DNA from: Moanibacter sp965226025
GTDB lineage: Bacteria; Verrucomicrobiota; Verrucomicrobiia; Opitutales; UBA2987
DNA: 64,000 nt
Direction: 5' to 3'
Assembly (NCBI GenBank): GCA_965226025.1
Contig: CBDDCD010000002.1
Coordinates: 620,001 to 684,000, forward strand
Part shown: piece after piece, positions 1 through 9,100 of the stretch
How positions within the stretch are numbered: the stretch's first letter is position 1
How the letters are laid out: each line of letters begins with the position of its first letter
Notes under the pieces: generated by a model
The model's database searches: none
Seen by the model: the letters and a program-made list of their open reading frames with translations, nothing else
Told to the model about the DNA's origin: nothing
Translations under genes and position numbers: made by a program

Positions 1-1566
1 TTTCAATGCCGGACCCGGCTCATCGATCCCTCGCAAATCCAGCCAGACGGGAAAAAAGGAAGTCAACCAGCCAACCGTTCGCGAGAGATCGGTATCCGGA
101 AAAATCTCCTCCCGCCCATGGCCTTCAAGCCCCACCGCCAGAATCCTCTCTCCTGTCCAAGGCGCCAAACACTGAATCAGGGCGGTTAGAAGCACGTCGG
201 TGATCTGGGTATTATAAGCTTTGGGAACTTCCTTAAAGAGAGCCTCCGATTTGGACACGGGAAGCGATACCGAAACCTCTCGGGCCGAGGCCTCCATGAA
301 GTCACCATCCCGAAAGTCCATTGGCAACGAGGTCTCTGAGAGTAATGGTTGCCGGCTCCAAAATTCCATCTCCTCTTTCAATACCTCTGACTGTGCATAC
401 TTCATGAGCCTCTCAGACCAGGACTTGAATGAAGTCGTCTTTGTCGGCAGCTCGACCGTCGAGCCGGAACCTAATTGCTCATAGACGCGCACAAGATCCT
501 CCAATAAAATCCGCGAGGATACCGCATCGATCCCCAGATGGTGGATCGTGATCAGGATCCGCCCCTGTACTCCGATTCCCAGGTCAAAAAAGGCCGCACG
601 AAGGAGAATGCCTTCGCCAAGATCGATTCCGGCTTGAATATCGGAAGCAGCCCTCGTCATGGCCAAATGTTGTTTCTCGACGGGTTGTTCCGAGAGGTCG
701 ATCCGCGCCAAATACGCGCTCTTCGGTTCCCCCATGTTAGATTGCTTCCATCCGGATTCGGTAGTAAAGAAACGAAGACGCAGTGCGTCGTGGTGCCGAA
801 CGATCACAGCCAGGGATCGATCGAGTCGGGATAAATCCAGGTCCGGCGAAACCTCCAACAGAAAAGTTTGATTCCAATGGTGGGGCTCGGATAACTCCTG
901 TTCGAAAAACCATTGCTGGATCGGAGTAAGCGGCACGGGTCCCTTAACCAATCCCTGCTCCGCCTCGGTCGATTCAGACTCTTCAGCAATTCCCGCCAAT
1001 TGCGCGATCGTTGGGTGGTCGAATAGCTGCTTGAAGGAAAAGGAGAGCCCTGCCTCTCTCGCTCGAGAAATCACTTGTATGCTGAGGATGGAATCTCCGC
1101 CTATCTCAAAGAAGCTATCATTGATTCCAACTTCCTCAATGCCTAGGACATCTGCCCAGATTTCCGCCAGCTTCCGCTCCGCCTCGTTTCTCGGCTCCAC
1201 GAAATCATCATCGCTATAGAAAAGGATCTCTTCCGGTGGAGGGAGTGCTCGCCGATCGACTTTGCCGTTCGGCGAACGTGGAAGCGTGTTGAGTTGCATG
1301 AACGTCGCCGGCAACATGTAATCCGGCAGTTCCTCCCGGAGAAGCTCGTAAAGCTCAGAGTTGGTCGGATTCTCCCCCTTCTTTGGCACCACGTAGGCCA
1401 ATATCTGCGGGCTATTCCCCCTCCGTTGTTCCTGATTCGCGCCAGTTTCGAAGGAGGAATTTCCATTCCCTCCGGAATCCAAAAGCTTATCGAGTCGGCT
1501 GGCCAAAAGGGCCCGAAGATGGGGAGACAGAGACTCGATTCGGTGGCGAAGACTCTCCGAATTCAT
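1..1566 (-). CDS. NRPS subunit starting inside an adenylation domain: A(C-terminal part)-PCP-E, runs off left edge
   Basis: Third NRPS subunit of the operon; 522 codons are visible and the frame is still open at base 1. It begins with ATG at 1566, three bases after the preceding stop. Residues 1-30 are a linker of the LSPHLRALLASRLDKLL type. Residues 53-108 are only the C-terminal subdomain of an adenylation domain (LAYVVPKK, then SPNGKVDRRAL, the A10 lysine motif); motifs A1-A8 are absent. A carrier domain follows with IGGDSI (Ser159, the phosphopantetheine site). A condensation-superfamily domain of epimerase type follows, with HHLGIDA at 342-348 (the usual final Gly is Ala), EGHGRE and VGWLTSFFPV. 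The missing front half of the adenylation domain is in the gene at 3208-6075, in the same reading phase. The product presumably completes module 2 in trans and epimerises the loaded residue. The rest of the gene is outside the window. Confidence 0.9.
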   Translation of the reverse strand, partial: MNSESLRHRIESLSPHLRALLASRLDKLLDSGGNGNSSFETGANQEQRRGNSPQILAYVVPKKGENPTNSELYELLREELPDYMLPATFMQLNTLPRSPNGKVDRRALPPPEEILFYSDDDFVEPRNEAERKLAEIWADVLGIEEVGINDSFFEIGGDSILSIQVISRAREAGLSFSFKQLFDHPTIAQLAGIAEESESTEAEQGLVKGPVPLTPIQQWFFEQELSEPHHWNQTFLLEVSPDLDLSRLDRSLAVIVRHHDALRLRFFTTESGWKQSNMGEPKSAYLARIDLSEQPVEKQHLAMTRAASDIQAGIDLGEGILLRAAFFDLGIGVQGRILITIHHLGIDAVSSRILLEDLVRVYEQLGSGSTVELPTKTTSFKSWSERLMKYAQSEVLKEEMEFWSRQPLLSETSLPMDFRDGDFMEASAREVSVSLPVSKSEALFKEVPKAYNTQITDVLLTALIQCLAPWTGERILAVGLEGHGREEIFPDTDLSRTVGWLTSFFPVWLDLRGIDEPGPALK

Positions 1567-1569
1567 CAG

Positions 1570-2361
1570 CTATTTAACCGCTTTTACAACAGTCATCGAG
1601 TTAGACCACCATGCATCCCTGACATCTTCAGGCAGATTTAACGGCTTTACTACCTTCAAGGCGAAAGAACTGAAGAATTCGAGGAGAAGCCTCTGATGCT
1701 CACGGCTGAGAGAATCAATCTCGTAGGTCTGGTAACTGAAGTTTCCCCCTTTTCGGAGATGGCTTGCAGCGATCGGAAAAAAGCTCTCAGCGAAGGTCGT
1801 ACTTTTAATCACCTGATCTGCGTACTCCGTCTCATCAAGAGGGTAGGTGTGGTAAAATATCCCATCGTAGATCTTCAATTGATCGATTGTGTCCTGCCAG
1901 CGACCACGAATCACACGGATATCCCTACCGGGATAGTCTTTCCTCCATTCGAGCAAACGCTGTTCAATCGCCTGATTGCATTCCACGATGGTATGGGACC
2001 TTACTCCGATCTCTTGAATAAAGGTGGAAGAGATCCCCCTTCCGAATCCAACTTCAAGGACATCACCTTCTCCTTCCACTACAGCCTGAGCCATTGCTTC
2101 CATCAGTGGGATTTGCCAATCCTCCATGATGTCCTCATCTTCCAGCACCGCCTCAGCTCGGCCTTGGACGTGAGATTCCTCTTTCCCCTCAACGAAATTT
2201 GCGGCCAATTCGTGCAGGTGGAGCAGGTTGTTTGCGAACTCATTAAGCGACCGATTCAGCAGCCAATTTCTCTGCCTCTCACGAGGTGGACGAATGAAGT
2301 TTTCGTTCTTAATCTGTAAGGAGATCTCGAAGTCCTTCAGTCTCTTCAGTCTTCGCGTCAT
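1570..2361 (-). CDS. GAMT-like SAM-dependent methyltransferase between the two halves of a split adenylation domain
   Basis: Class I methyltransferase of 263 residues. The SAM motif is VLEVGFGRGIS, followed by IVECNQAIEQRLLEW and DGIFYHTYPLDE. This resembles guanidinoacetate N-methyltransferase (GAMT: LEVGFG, IECN, YDTYPLSE), including a preceding IMEDWQIPLM segment like GAMT VMERWETPYM. In GAMT, from memory, a Glu in that segment and the Asp of YDTYP contact the guanidino group; here the Glu seems kept and the Asp is His, so the substrate probably differs. It starts with ATG five codons' distance from nothing else: only AGC ACA separates it from the upstream stop TAA, and its own TAG is followed by CTG then the ATG of the next NRPS subunit. 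All four genes share one frame. By position it should methylate the residue activated or carried by module 2. The substrate is inference. Confidence 0.85.
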   Translation of the reverse strand: MTRRLKRLKDFEISLQIKNENFIRPPRERQRNWLLNRSLNEFANNLLHLHELAANFVEGKEESHVQGRAEAVLEDEDIMEDWQIPLMEAMAQAVVEGEGDVLEVGFGRGISSTFIQEIGVRSHTIVECNQAIEQRLLEWRKDYPGRDIRVIRGRWQDTIDQLKIYDGIFYHTYPLDETEYADQVIKSTTFAESFFPIAASHLRKGGNFSYQTYEIDSLSREHQRLLLEFFSSFALKVVKPLNLPEDVRDAWWSNSMTVVKAVK

Positions 2362-2367
2362 TGTGCT

Positions 2368-3171
2368 TTACCTTCTCTTCAACAGGAATGCGGGGAGCCC
2401 CCCCAGAATCAATTCCTCCTCCTCCTCGTAGAGAGACTCCCAATAGGATTGAAACACGCGTTTGGTTCTGACCCAGCCCGTAAACGTCCTTTGGGTCCTT
2501 CGAATTCTGCTCAAAAGGTTTTCTTTCTTCACCATGAGATAATACCTTAGCGTCAGCATCCAGGCGGAGATAAATAGTACGTGTTCGACTCCGCAATCGT
2601 GCATGTTTCGAAACACCTGCTCCCAGCGCTCATCGGAGAACAGCGGATCAAGCCGGTTGATCATAATGACTCTGTCCTTATGATTCTCTAAGCCTGTCCA
2701 ACTCTCGCGGTCCAGGACATCAAATTTGCGAACGGAGTCACATTCCGAGAAAACCCCTTGAAGTATCTCTACTGTGGAAGGGGCATGATCTGAACAGACG
2801 AGTTCCAGTTTCGAGAACAGCCTTTTGATGTGGTATTCCAGTGCCGCCGAACCTACGCCGACCGAATGCATGCGATTGAACCCGCTGCGAGTCAGCAGGT
2901 CCACGATTTCAACGGCGCGGGTGTTAAGGGACCCATCAAGTCCATCTCGTCCTATACCGAGTTCGCACATATTGACCCATTCGTTGCGCTCGCGAGGGAT
3001 CGAAAAGTGCGGATGTCTCTCCCGCAACGCATCCCAAAGTTCCGGCGAGTCGAGTCTTTCTTTTTCGTAGACAAATCCGTCTGAAGTCGGATGGTAGTAT
3101 TCGATGGTAAATCTGAATGGGAGACTGTTTATGTCTCTAAGTAGCTTCCTCATCTCTTCTCGTGTTTCCAA
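2368..3171 (-). CDS. Putative class I methyltransferase-like protein in the split NRPS module
   Basis: 267 residues if translation starts at TTG 3171; an ATG at 3153 is a good alternative. Residues around MHSVGVGSAALEYHI and LELVCSDHAPSTVEIL have the pattern of the first two strands of a Rossmann methyltransferase, with a degenerate glycine motif. The C-terminus is basic (AFLLKRR). I do not recognise a closer family. It follows the NRPS gene at 3208-6075 by 36 bases in the same reading phase, with an in-frame TAA and TAG between, and precedes the GAMT-like gene by six bases. Location in an adenylation-domain insertion point argues for a role in modifying the amino acid of module 2, either as a second methyltransferase or as a structural partner of the next one. 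Confidence 0.7.
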   Translation of the reverse strand: METREEMRKLLRDINSLPFRFTIEYYHPTSDGFVYEKERLDSPELWDALRERHPHFSIPRERNEWVNMCELGIGRDGLDGSLNTRAVEIVDLLTRSGFNRMHSVGVGSAALEYHIKRLFSKLELVCSDHAPSTVEILQGVFSECDSVRKFDVLDRESWTGLENHKDRVIMINRLDPLFSDERWEQVFRNMHDCGVEHVLFISAWMLTLRYYLMVKKENLLSRIRRTQRTFTGWVRTKRVFQSYWESLYEEEEELILGGLPAFLLKRR

Positions 3172-3207
3172 CTATACAGACCCACTCCGGAGCGAACGGG
3201 GGCGATT

Positions 3208-6075
3208 TTATTCAGCCGGCTCGCCCCTAGTTGCAAATCGCTCGACTTCGACCAATAATTGATTCGCGGTCTCGTCGCTCAGCGACATCACGGAGTCTAG
3301 TAATGTTTCAGTCTCCACGAGAGAAAGCGCGCTCGCCCTTCTCGGTTGGTACGGCATCGTTTCTGCTTCATCCACATCCCTCACTACCACCGCTACCTCT
3401 TGCAAGGACGGGTGCTTTCTCAGCGCATTCTCGATTTCACCTAATTCGACTCGATGACCTCGAATCTTGATTTGATCGTCGTTTCGACCAAGAAACTCAA
3501 TACAGCCATCCGGTAGAAAACGAGCCCGATCTCCGGTGTCGTAAAGACGGGATTTAGGATCGCTACTGAAGGGGTGCGGTCCGAATCGTTCGGCCGTCGA
3601 TTCCTCTCGATTGAGGTAACCCCGGGCCAAACCATCACCACCAATAAACACATCTCCAGGAACCCCAATCGGGACAGGTTGAAGATCAGCATCGAGCAGG
3701 TAAATTTGAGTATTGGCGATGGGGCGGCCTATGGGAACGCTTGGGCCTTCTATCTCGAATGGTACGCGATACACCGTGCTCCAAATGGTCGCTTCTGTGG
3801 GCCCGTATTCGTTGAATAATTCGGTCTCAGGCAATCGTTCGTAGTGCCGATCGACAATTGCCTTCGGACAAACCTCACCGGCGACAATAACGGACCGAAG
3901 GGAAGAGAGTTGCCCCGGTTTGCTGTAGGTCAGAAGGAGATCGTATAGAGATGGCAGCATCAGAGAGTGTGAGATCTCTGATTCCTCGAAAAGCATCGCG
4001 AGTTCGTACATAGCCTGCTCCTGACGTTGTCGAGGAAGTACGAGCCTACCTCCCGAACTGAGCGTCCAAAAGATGCCCGCGGCCGAACTGTCAAAAGAAA
4101 TAGAGGAGAGTAAGAGAAAATTCCTGACTGGTTCGGAGTAGTAGCTGATACGAGCGACAGTTGAATGAATCAGATTTCGATGCTCCACCAATACCCCGTT
4201 AGGCCTTCCGGTCGAACCTGAAGTGTAGATCGCGTAGGCCAGAGTGTCGCCCTCGACGCGAAGGGCGGGATTCTCCACGCCCTTGCAATCACTCGGCTGC
4301 CCGTCGCCGTCGAGATAGAATACTTGCTTCCCATGGTCGGAAAGCCTCTGCGCGAGGTGCTCTTGACAAAGGATGGCAACGGCACCTGTCTCCTCAAGTA
4401 TCGATGAAAGTCGATCCTTAGGGTAAGCTGGATCCAATGGCACGTAGGCCGCTCCGCTCTTAAGGGTGGCGAAAATGGCGATAACCATTTCCAACGAGCG
4501 TTCCATAAATATTCCAACAAAACTTCCGGAACTTGCGCCGTAATCGATCAAACGGTGAGCCCATTGATTGGCCCGACGATTGAGTTCGCCGTAGGTCAAA
4601 TGCGTATTCTCAAATTCGACCGCGACTGCATCCGGTTTCCGCTCCGCATGCGATTCGAGGAATTGATGAATCCCTCCTCGGTCCGGGTATTTCTCCTCTC
4701 GAGACATCCAGAAGTGAGGCAACTCACCCCTCTCCTTTTCCGATAGAAGAGAAAGCTTGGAGAGCGCCTGGATGGGATTCGGTGCCATCGACTCAAGCAG
4801 GGTCTGCAAATGCCCCAAGAGTCCGATGATAGCGGTATCGAAAAATTCGTTACCGTCATAAATCGCCACAAATTCGATCTGTGTGCCGGGGACAATAAGA
4901 AGTGCGAGCGGGAAATTGCTCTGTTCCTTATACTCCACATCACGAATCTCCAGGCTCCCATTCTCCCCATATAGTGCATCATCAACGGGGAAGTTTTCGA
5001 AAACGACAATGCTGTCGAAGAGCCGGCTACCCGGCGGAATCTCACTCCACTTCTGAATCTCTACCAACGGGCTGAATTCGTACTCTCGGATTTCAATCTG
5101 CTGCTTTTGAACACTCGTCAGCCAGGGTACGAGCTGGCTATCCGGTGCCACTTTTACCCTCAGTGGAAGAGTGTTGATAAACAGACCAACCATTCGCTCC
5201 ACCCCCGGCATATCTGGCGGACGCCCCGAAACCGTCGTTCCGAAGACGATGTCGCGTCGGCCGCTGTATCGGCTCAATAGCATTCCCCATGCACCCAATA
5301 TCAGCGTGTTAAGAGTGAGCCCATGACTTCGCGCCATCGAGCGCAGGGTCTCGGTGGAGGATTCGCTCAGGCTCTGAACTTCCTGCCTATGCCCTCTCTC
5401 TTCAACTGAAGAGATTCCCCTTCCCTCCTTGCCTGGAAGAGGTGTCGGATCATTGAAGCCTCTCAGCTTCTCTTTCCAGAATGCTTCCGCGGAAGCGAGG
5501 TTTTGCCCATTCAGCCAGGCGATGTATTCTCGAAAATTTTCTGAACCCTGCCGAATAATCGGCTCTTCTCTGTCATCCGAACGGTAAAAGGAGAATGCTC
5601 GTTTCAGGATCAAGGGGACCGACCAGCCATCAAACAGGATGTGGGGAAAACTAAACACAAACCTGCGTGTATGCTCAGCGAATCGAATAAGGGTGGTTCG
5701 CAACAAGGGCGCCCGAGAAAGGTCAAAACCCCTCACCCGGTCAGCCCTCAGGAATTCCTCAATTAGCTCCCGCTGAGCTCCCGATTCCATTCCGCTCCAG
5801 TCCTTGAATTGCCACCAGTCCGATCCCACTTCCCTACGCACCACTTGGAGGGGCCGCTTGAGTTTCTCAGACAGGAAAACCGTCCGCAGAACGGGCTCCT
5901 GTTCGATCACCAGTTGCCAGGCAAGTCGGAAGGCCTCGTACTTGAGGGCCCCAATCAGGGTGCAGCTGTATTGCTGGAGATAGACACCTGAGCTTGGCTC
6001 TTGAAGGATATGAAAATACATACCCTGTTGGGTAGGCGATAGGGAGTAGACGTCTTCAACGTTCTCTAGTTTCAT
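3208..6075 (-). CDS. NRPS subunit: C domain plus N-terminal part of an adenylation domain (ends after motif A8)
   Basis: 955 residues. The condensation domain occupies about 8-445; its active-site motif is PHILFDG at 144-150, so the catalytic second His is kept and the first is Pro, and HILFDGWS suits a domain accepting a D-configured donor, matching the epimerase in the upstream subunit. The adenylation domain runs from about 470: LTYGELN, A3 YTSGSTGRPNG at 617-627 (final K of the usual PKG is N), A5 NEYGPTE, A7 YDTGD and A8 IKIRGHRVELGEI at 869-881. The protein then ends with a linker, LSDETANQLLVEVE, without A9-A10 or a carrier domain. Those parts appear 1.6 kb downstream at 1-1566. My manual reading of the specificity positions is D-S-A-M-I-A-E-I-W; I do not assign a substrate. 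It begins 37 bases after the upstream NRPS gene. Confidence 0.93.
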   Translation of the reverse strand: MKLENVEDVYSLSPTQQGMYFHILQEPSSGVYLQQYSCTLIGALKYEAFRLAWQLVIEQEPVLRTVFLSEKLKRPLQVVRREVGSDWWQFKDWSGMESGAQRELIEEFLRADRVRGFDLSRAPLLRTTLIRFAEHTRRFVFSFPHILFDGWSVPLILKRAFSFYRSDDREEPIIRQGSENFREYIAWLNGQNLASAEAFWKEKLRGFNDPTPLPGKEGRGISSVEERGHRQEVQSLSESSTETLRSMARSHGLTLNTLILGAWGMLLSRYSGRRDIVFGTTVSGRPPDMPGVERMVGLFINTLPLRVKVAPDSQLVPWLTSVQKQQIEIREYEFSPLVEIQKWSEIPPGSRLFDSIVVFENFPVDDALYGENGSLEIRDVEYKEQSNFPLALLIVPGTQIEFVAIYDGNEFFDTAIIGLLGHLQTLLESMAPNPIQALSKLSLLSEKERGELPHFWMSREEKYPDRGGIHQFLESHAERKPDAVAVEFENTHLTYGELNRRANQWAHRLIDYGASSGSFVGIFMERSLEMVIAIFATLKSGAAYVPLDPAYPKDRLSSILEETGAVAILCQEHLAQRLSDHGKQVFYLDGDGQPSDCKGVENPALRVEGDTLAYAIYTSGSTGRPNGVLVEHRNLIHSTVARISYYSEPVRNFLLLSSISFDSSAAGIFWTLSSGGRLVLPRQRQEQAMYELAMLFEESEISHSLMLPSLYDLLLTYSKPGQLSSLRSVIVAGEVCPKAIVDRHYERLPETELFNEYGPTEATIWSTVYRVPFEIEGPSVPIGRPIANTQIYLLDADLQPVPIGVPGDVFIGGDGLARGYLNREESTAERFGPHPFSSDPKSRLYDTGDRARFLPDGCIEFLGRNDDQIKIRGHRVELGEIENALRKHPSLQEVAVVVRDVDEAETMPYQPRRASALSLVETETLLDSVMSLSDETANQLLVEVERFATRGEPAE

Positions 6076-6112
6076 TCAGTGAGTCTCTGTAGAATGGCTG
6101 CACGCCAAATCG

Positions 6113-9100
6113 CTAGGATCGATCGATTCGGTTAATCTCTTCCGCAAGTTTCCCCAGTTCCTCTTCGTCCAATCCTGCCAGAGGAAAATCGGACGGCGTA
6201 AGCTCACCCGGACCCGAAGAAAGACAGTGGCCGATGAGCGATCGAAGGGCACTCTGATAGCTGTGGGCGAGTTTTTCTATAGTTGAGCGCTCATGTAGAT
6301 TTTCGCTGTAGGTCCAAACAGACCGCAACTTCCCTTGAATGACGGTCGCATTGACCTCCAAAAGGTAGCTTCTTTGGTCTGCCGGATAGTGAGAGACTTC
6401 CAAGGGACCCTCCATTCGGAAAAGTGAAGTCTCCGATAGGGTCCCATCAAATTGTCCAAGATAGTTGAACAATAACTCGGATCGAGGCTGAGCTTCCAAA
6501 GTTTTCCTGATCTGATGGCTCTCACCCAGGTACCTTAACAGCCCGTAGCCGAAGCCCTGTTCCGGCACAGCGCGCAACTGTTCCTTGACCGACTTAAGGG
6601 CCTCTCCCGGATCCGAGCATGGGGCCAATTTCAGAACCACGGGAAAAATCGATGTGAACCAACCAACGGTTCGGGAGAGGTCCAAGCCCTCGACCACCTC
6701 TCGTCGACCGTGCCACTCAAGGTCCAACCGGATCGTATCGGTGCAAGACGATTCCGCGATCGACTGTGCGAATGCGGTCAGAAGCACGTCGTTGATTTGG
6801 GTATTGTAGGTCTCGTGGACGCGGTGCAAGAGAGCATCTGTCTCCAACGCATCAAGTTCAACGGACAGGTCTCGTGCCGATTCTTCAATGTTGTCTTTCC
6901 GATGAGGCCGGTCCCGAGGAAGTGGCGAAATTTCGAACTGTCCCAATCCTTTCCAAAACTCCAATTCCCGCCGTACTCTGGAGGACCGCGCGTATTCCGC
7001 GAGTGTGTGAGACCATTCCTTGAGTGAAGTCGTCTTGGGCGGCAGCTGATTCGGAACACCTTTTCGCAATCGTTCACAGGAAGTTGCCAGATCTTCCAAC
7101 AAAATCCTCCAGGAGACACCATCGACGGAGAGGTGGTGGGCAAGGATCAGAAGACGATCTCCAAATCCTCCTGCGCCCCGTTCGAAAAGGGCCAGACGGA
7201 TCAGCAGCCCTCGGCCAGTATCCATGGCAGAGCTGAGCTCCTTCACGGTTTCGTGGACGACTGAGTTCTCTTCCTCAGTTGAAAGGTTAGAGATGTCGAC
7301 CCGAATAATGGATTCGGCAACGACCTCATCGGTCAACCACTGCACCCATCCATCCTCTCCCTCCGCGAATCGAAGACGCAGGGCATCATGATGCCTCAGC
7401 AGCTCCTCGAATGTCCTCGACAGGATCGCCGCATCCAACTTATCCAAGACTTCGAGCATAAGGAACAGGCTTCTATGGCTCGGCCTAAGGAAATTGCTGT
7501 TGAAGAACCAGTGCTGTATTGGAGTCAGTTCCAATCGACCCTTCACCAGACCCTGCTCGGCACTGAAAATCGCAGTGTCATCCGCGATCGAAGCCAGCTC
7601 TGCCACCGTCGGATTCTCAAAGAGCTGCTTTGAAGTGAGGCGTATCCCCTCCCTTCGAGCCTTGGCAATGACCTGTATGTTGAGTATGGAGTCGCCGCCC
7701 AGGTTCACGAATCGGTCGTGAATTCCTACCCTTTCGAGACCGAGCACACTCTCCCAGATCCGAGCGAGAGTCCTCTCTTGGGAAGTTCTGGGAGGGCTCC
7801 AGCTCCCTTCCGATTCGGTTTCCAGCCGATCAGGTGAGGGAAGCGCCTGCCTGTCGATCTTCCCCGTGGTCGTCAGCGGCATGGATTCGAGAACGACGAC
7901 TGCTGCCGGTACCATATATTGAGGGAGCTTCCTTCTCACATACTCCTGCAACCGACCGGGCTCGGGGCTAGGCTGCCGATTGGGTACGACGTAAGCCACA
8001 AGACTCTTGCCTCGAGTTTTGTCCTCAGGCGCAAGAACGACGGCTTCACGCAGTTCCGGATGCTCCAGGAGAGCGGATGAAACTTCCCCAAGTTCGACGC
8101 GATGGCCTCGAATTTTCACCTGATCATCGACCCGTCCGATGAACTCAATGCTGCCGTCTTTCCGAAGACGGGCCATATCACCGGTCTTGTAAAGCCGCAT
8201 CCTCGAACCTTGGGAGAAAGGATCCGACACGAAACGCTCCTGAGTCAGGTCCGGTCGATTGAGATACTCACGCGCTAAACCGGCACCGGCGATACACAGT
8301 TCCCCCGGCACCCCGCTGCTGACCGGCTGCCCACAAGCATCCAATAGGTAGATCGAAGTATTCTGGACCGGCCAGCCAATCGGTGTGATTCCCTCTCCAG
8401 CCTCTTCCGGGTTGAAGGTTAACAGAGTGGAACAGATCGTTGCCTCAGTCGGACCGTATCCATTGACGATAGTCAAGGCCGGCAGGCGATGACATATCGC
8501 TTTCAGCACCCTCTCAGGTATCGGCTCCACTCCGACCAACACTCTACGTAGCGATAGAGGTATCATTGTCTCCAGAATCCCATTCGCCATCTCCACCAGA
8601 ATGAAAGGCGGAATGTACGCACTATGTATGCACTGTCTTTCAAGCCACTCAACAAAGGCAACCGGATCCGATCTCACTCTCTCAGGAGTGATGTGTAAGG
8701 TCCGACCGTAAAGGAGTGCAGAGAAAATCTCATATATCGAGACATCGAAACCAACACTGGTCCACCAACTACACGCGTCTCCCGGATTAAGCGGCCTCCG
8801 TCCCTCCAAGTCATCGAGAAGATTGATAACTCCTCGGCTGCTACAGCACACGCCCTTAGGTTTCCCGGTCGAACCTGACGTATAGAGAACGTAGGCGGGA
8901 TCTCGAACGTCCGTCGGGATAACCGGTGCATCTCCAGGCTCTCCTGGATCTTCTCCACTCTTAGCGTCGACGCAGATCAGTTGAACACCGACCCCTTCGA
9001 AGGAATTCAGGAGTTTAGACTCGGTCAGCAAGATCGAGATCCCCGCATCGGTGAGTATGAACTCCGACCGTTCCGTCGGAAACCCAGGCTCAAGAGGAAG

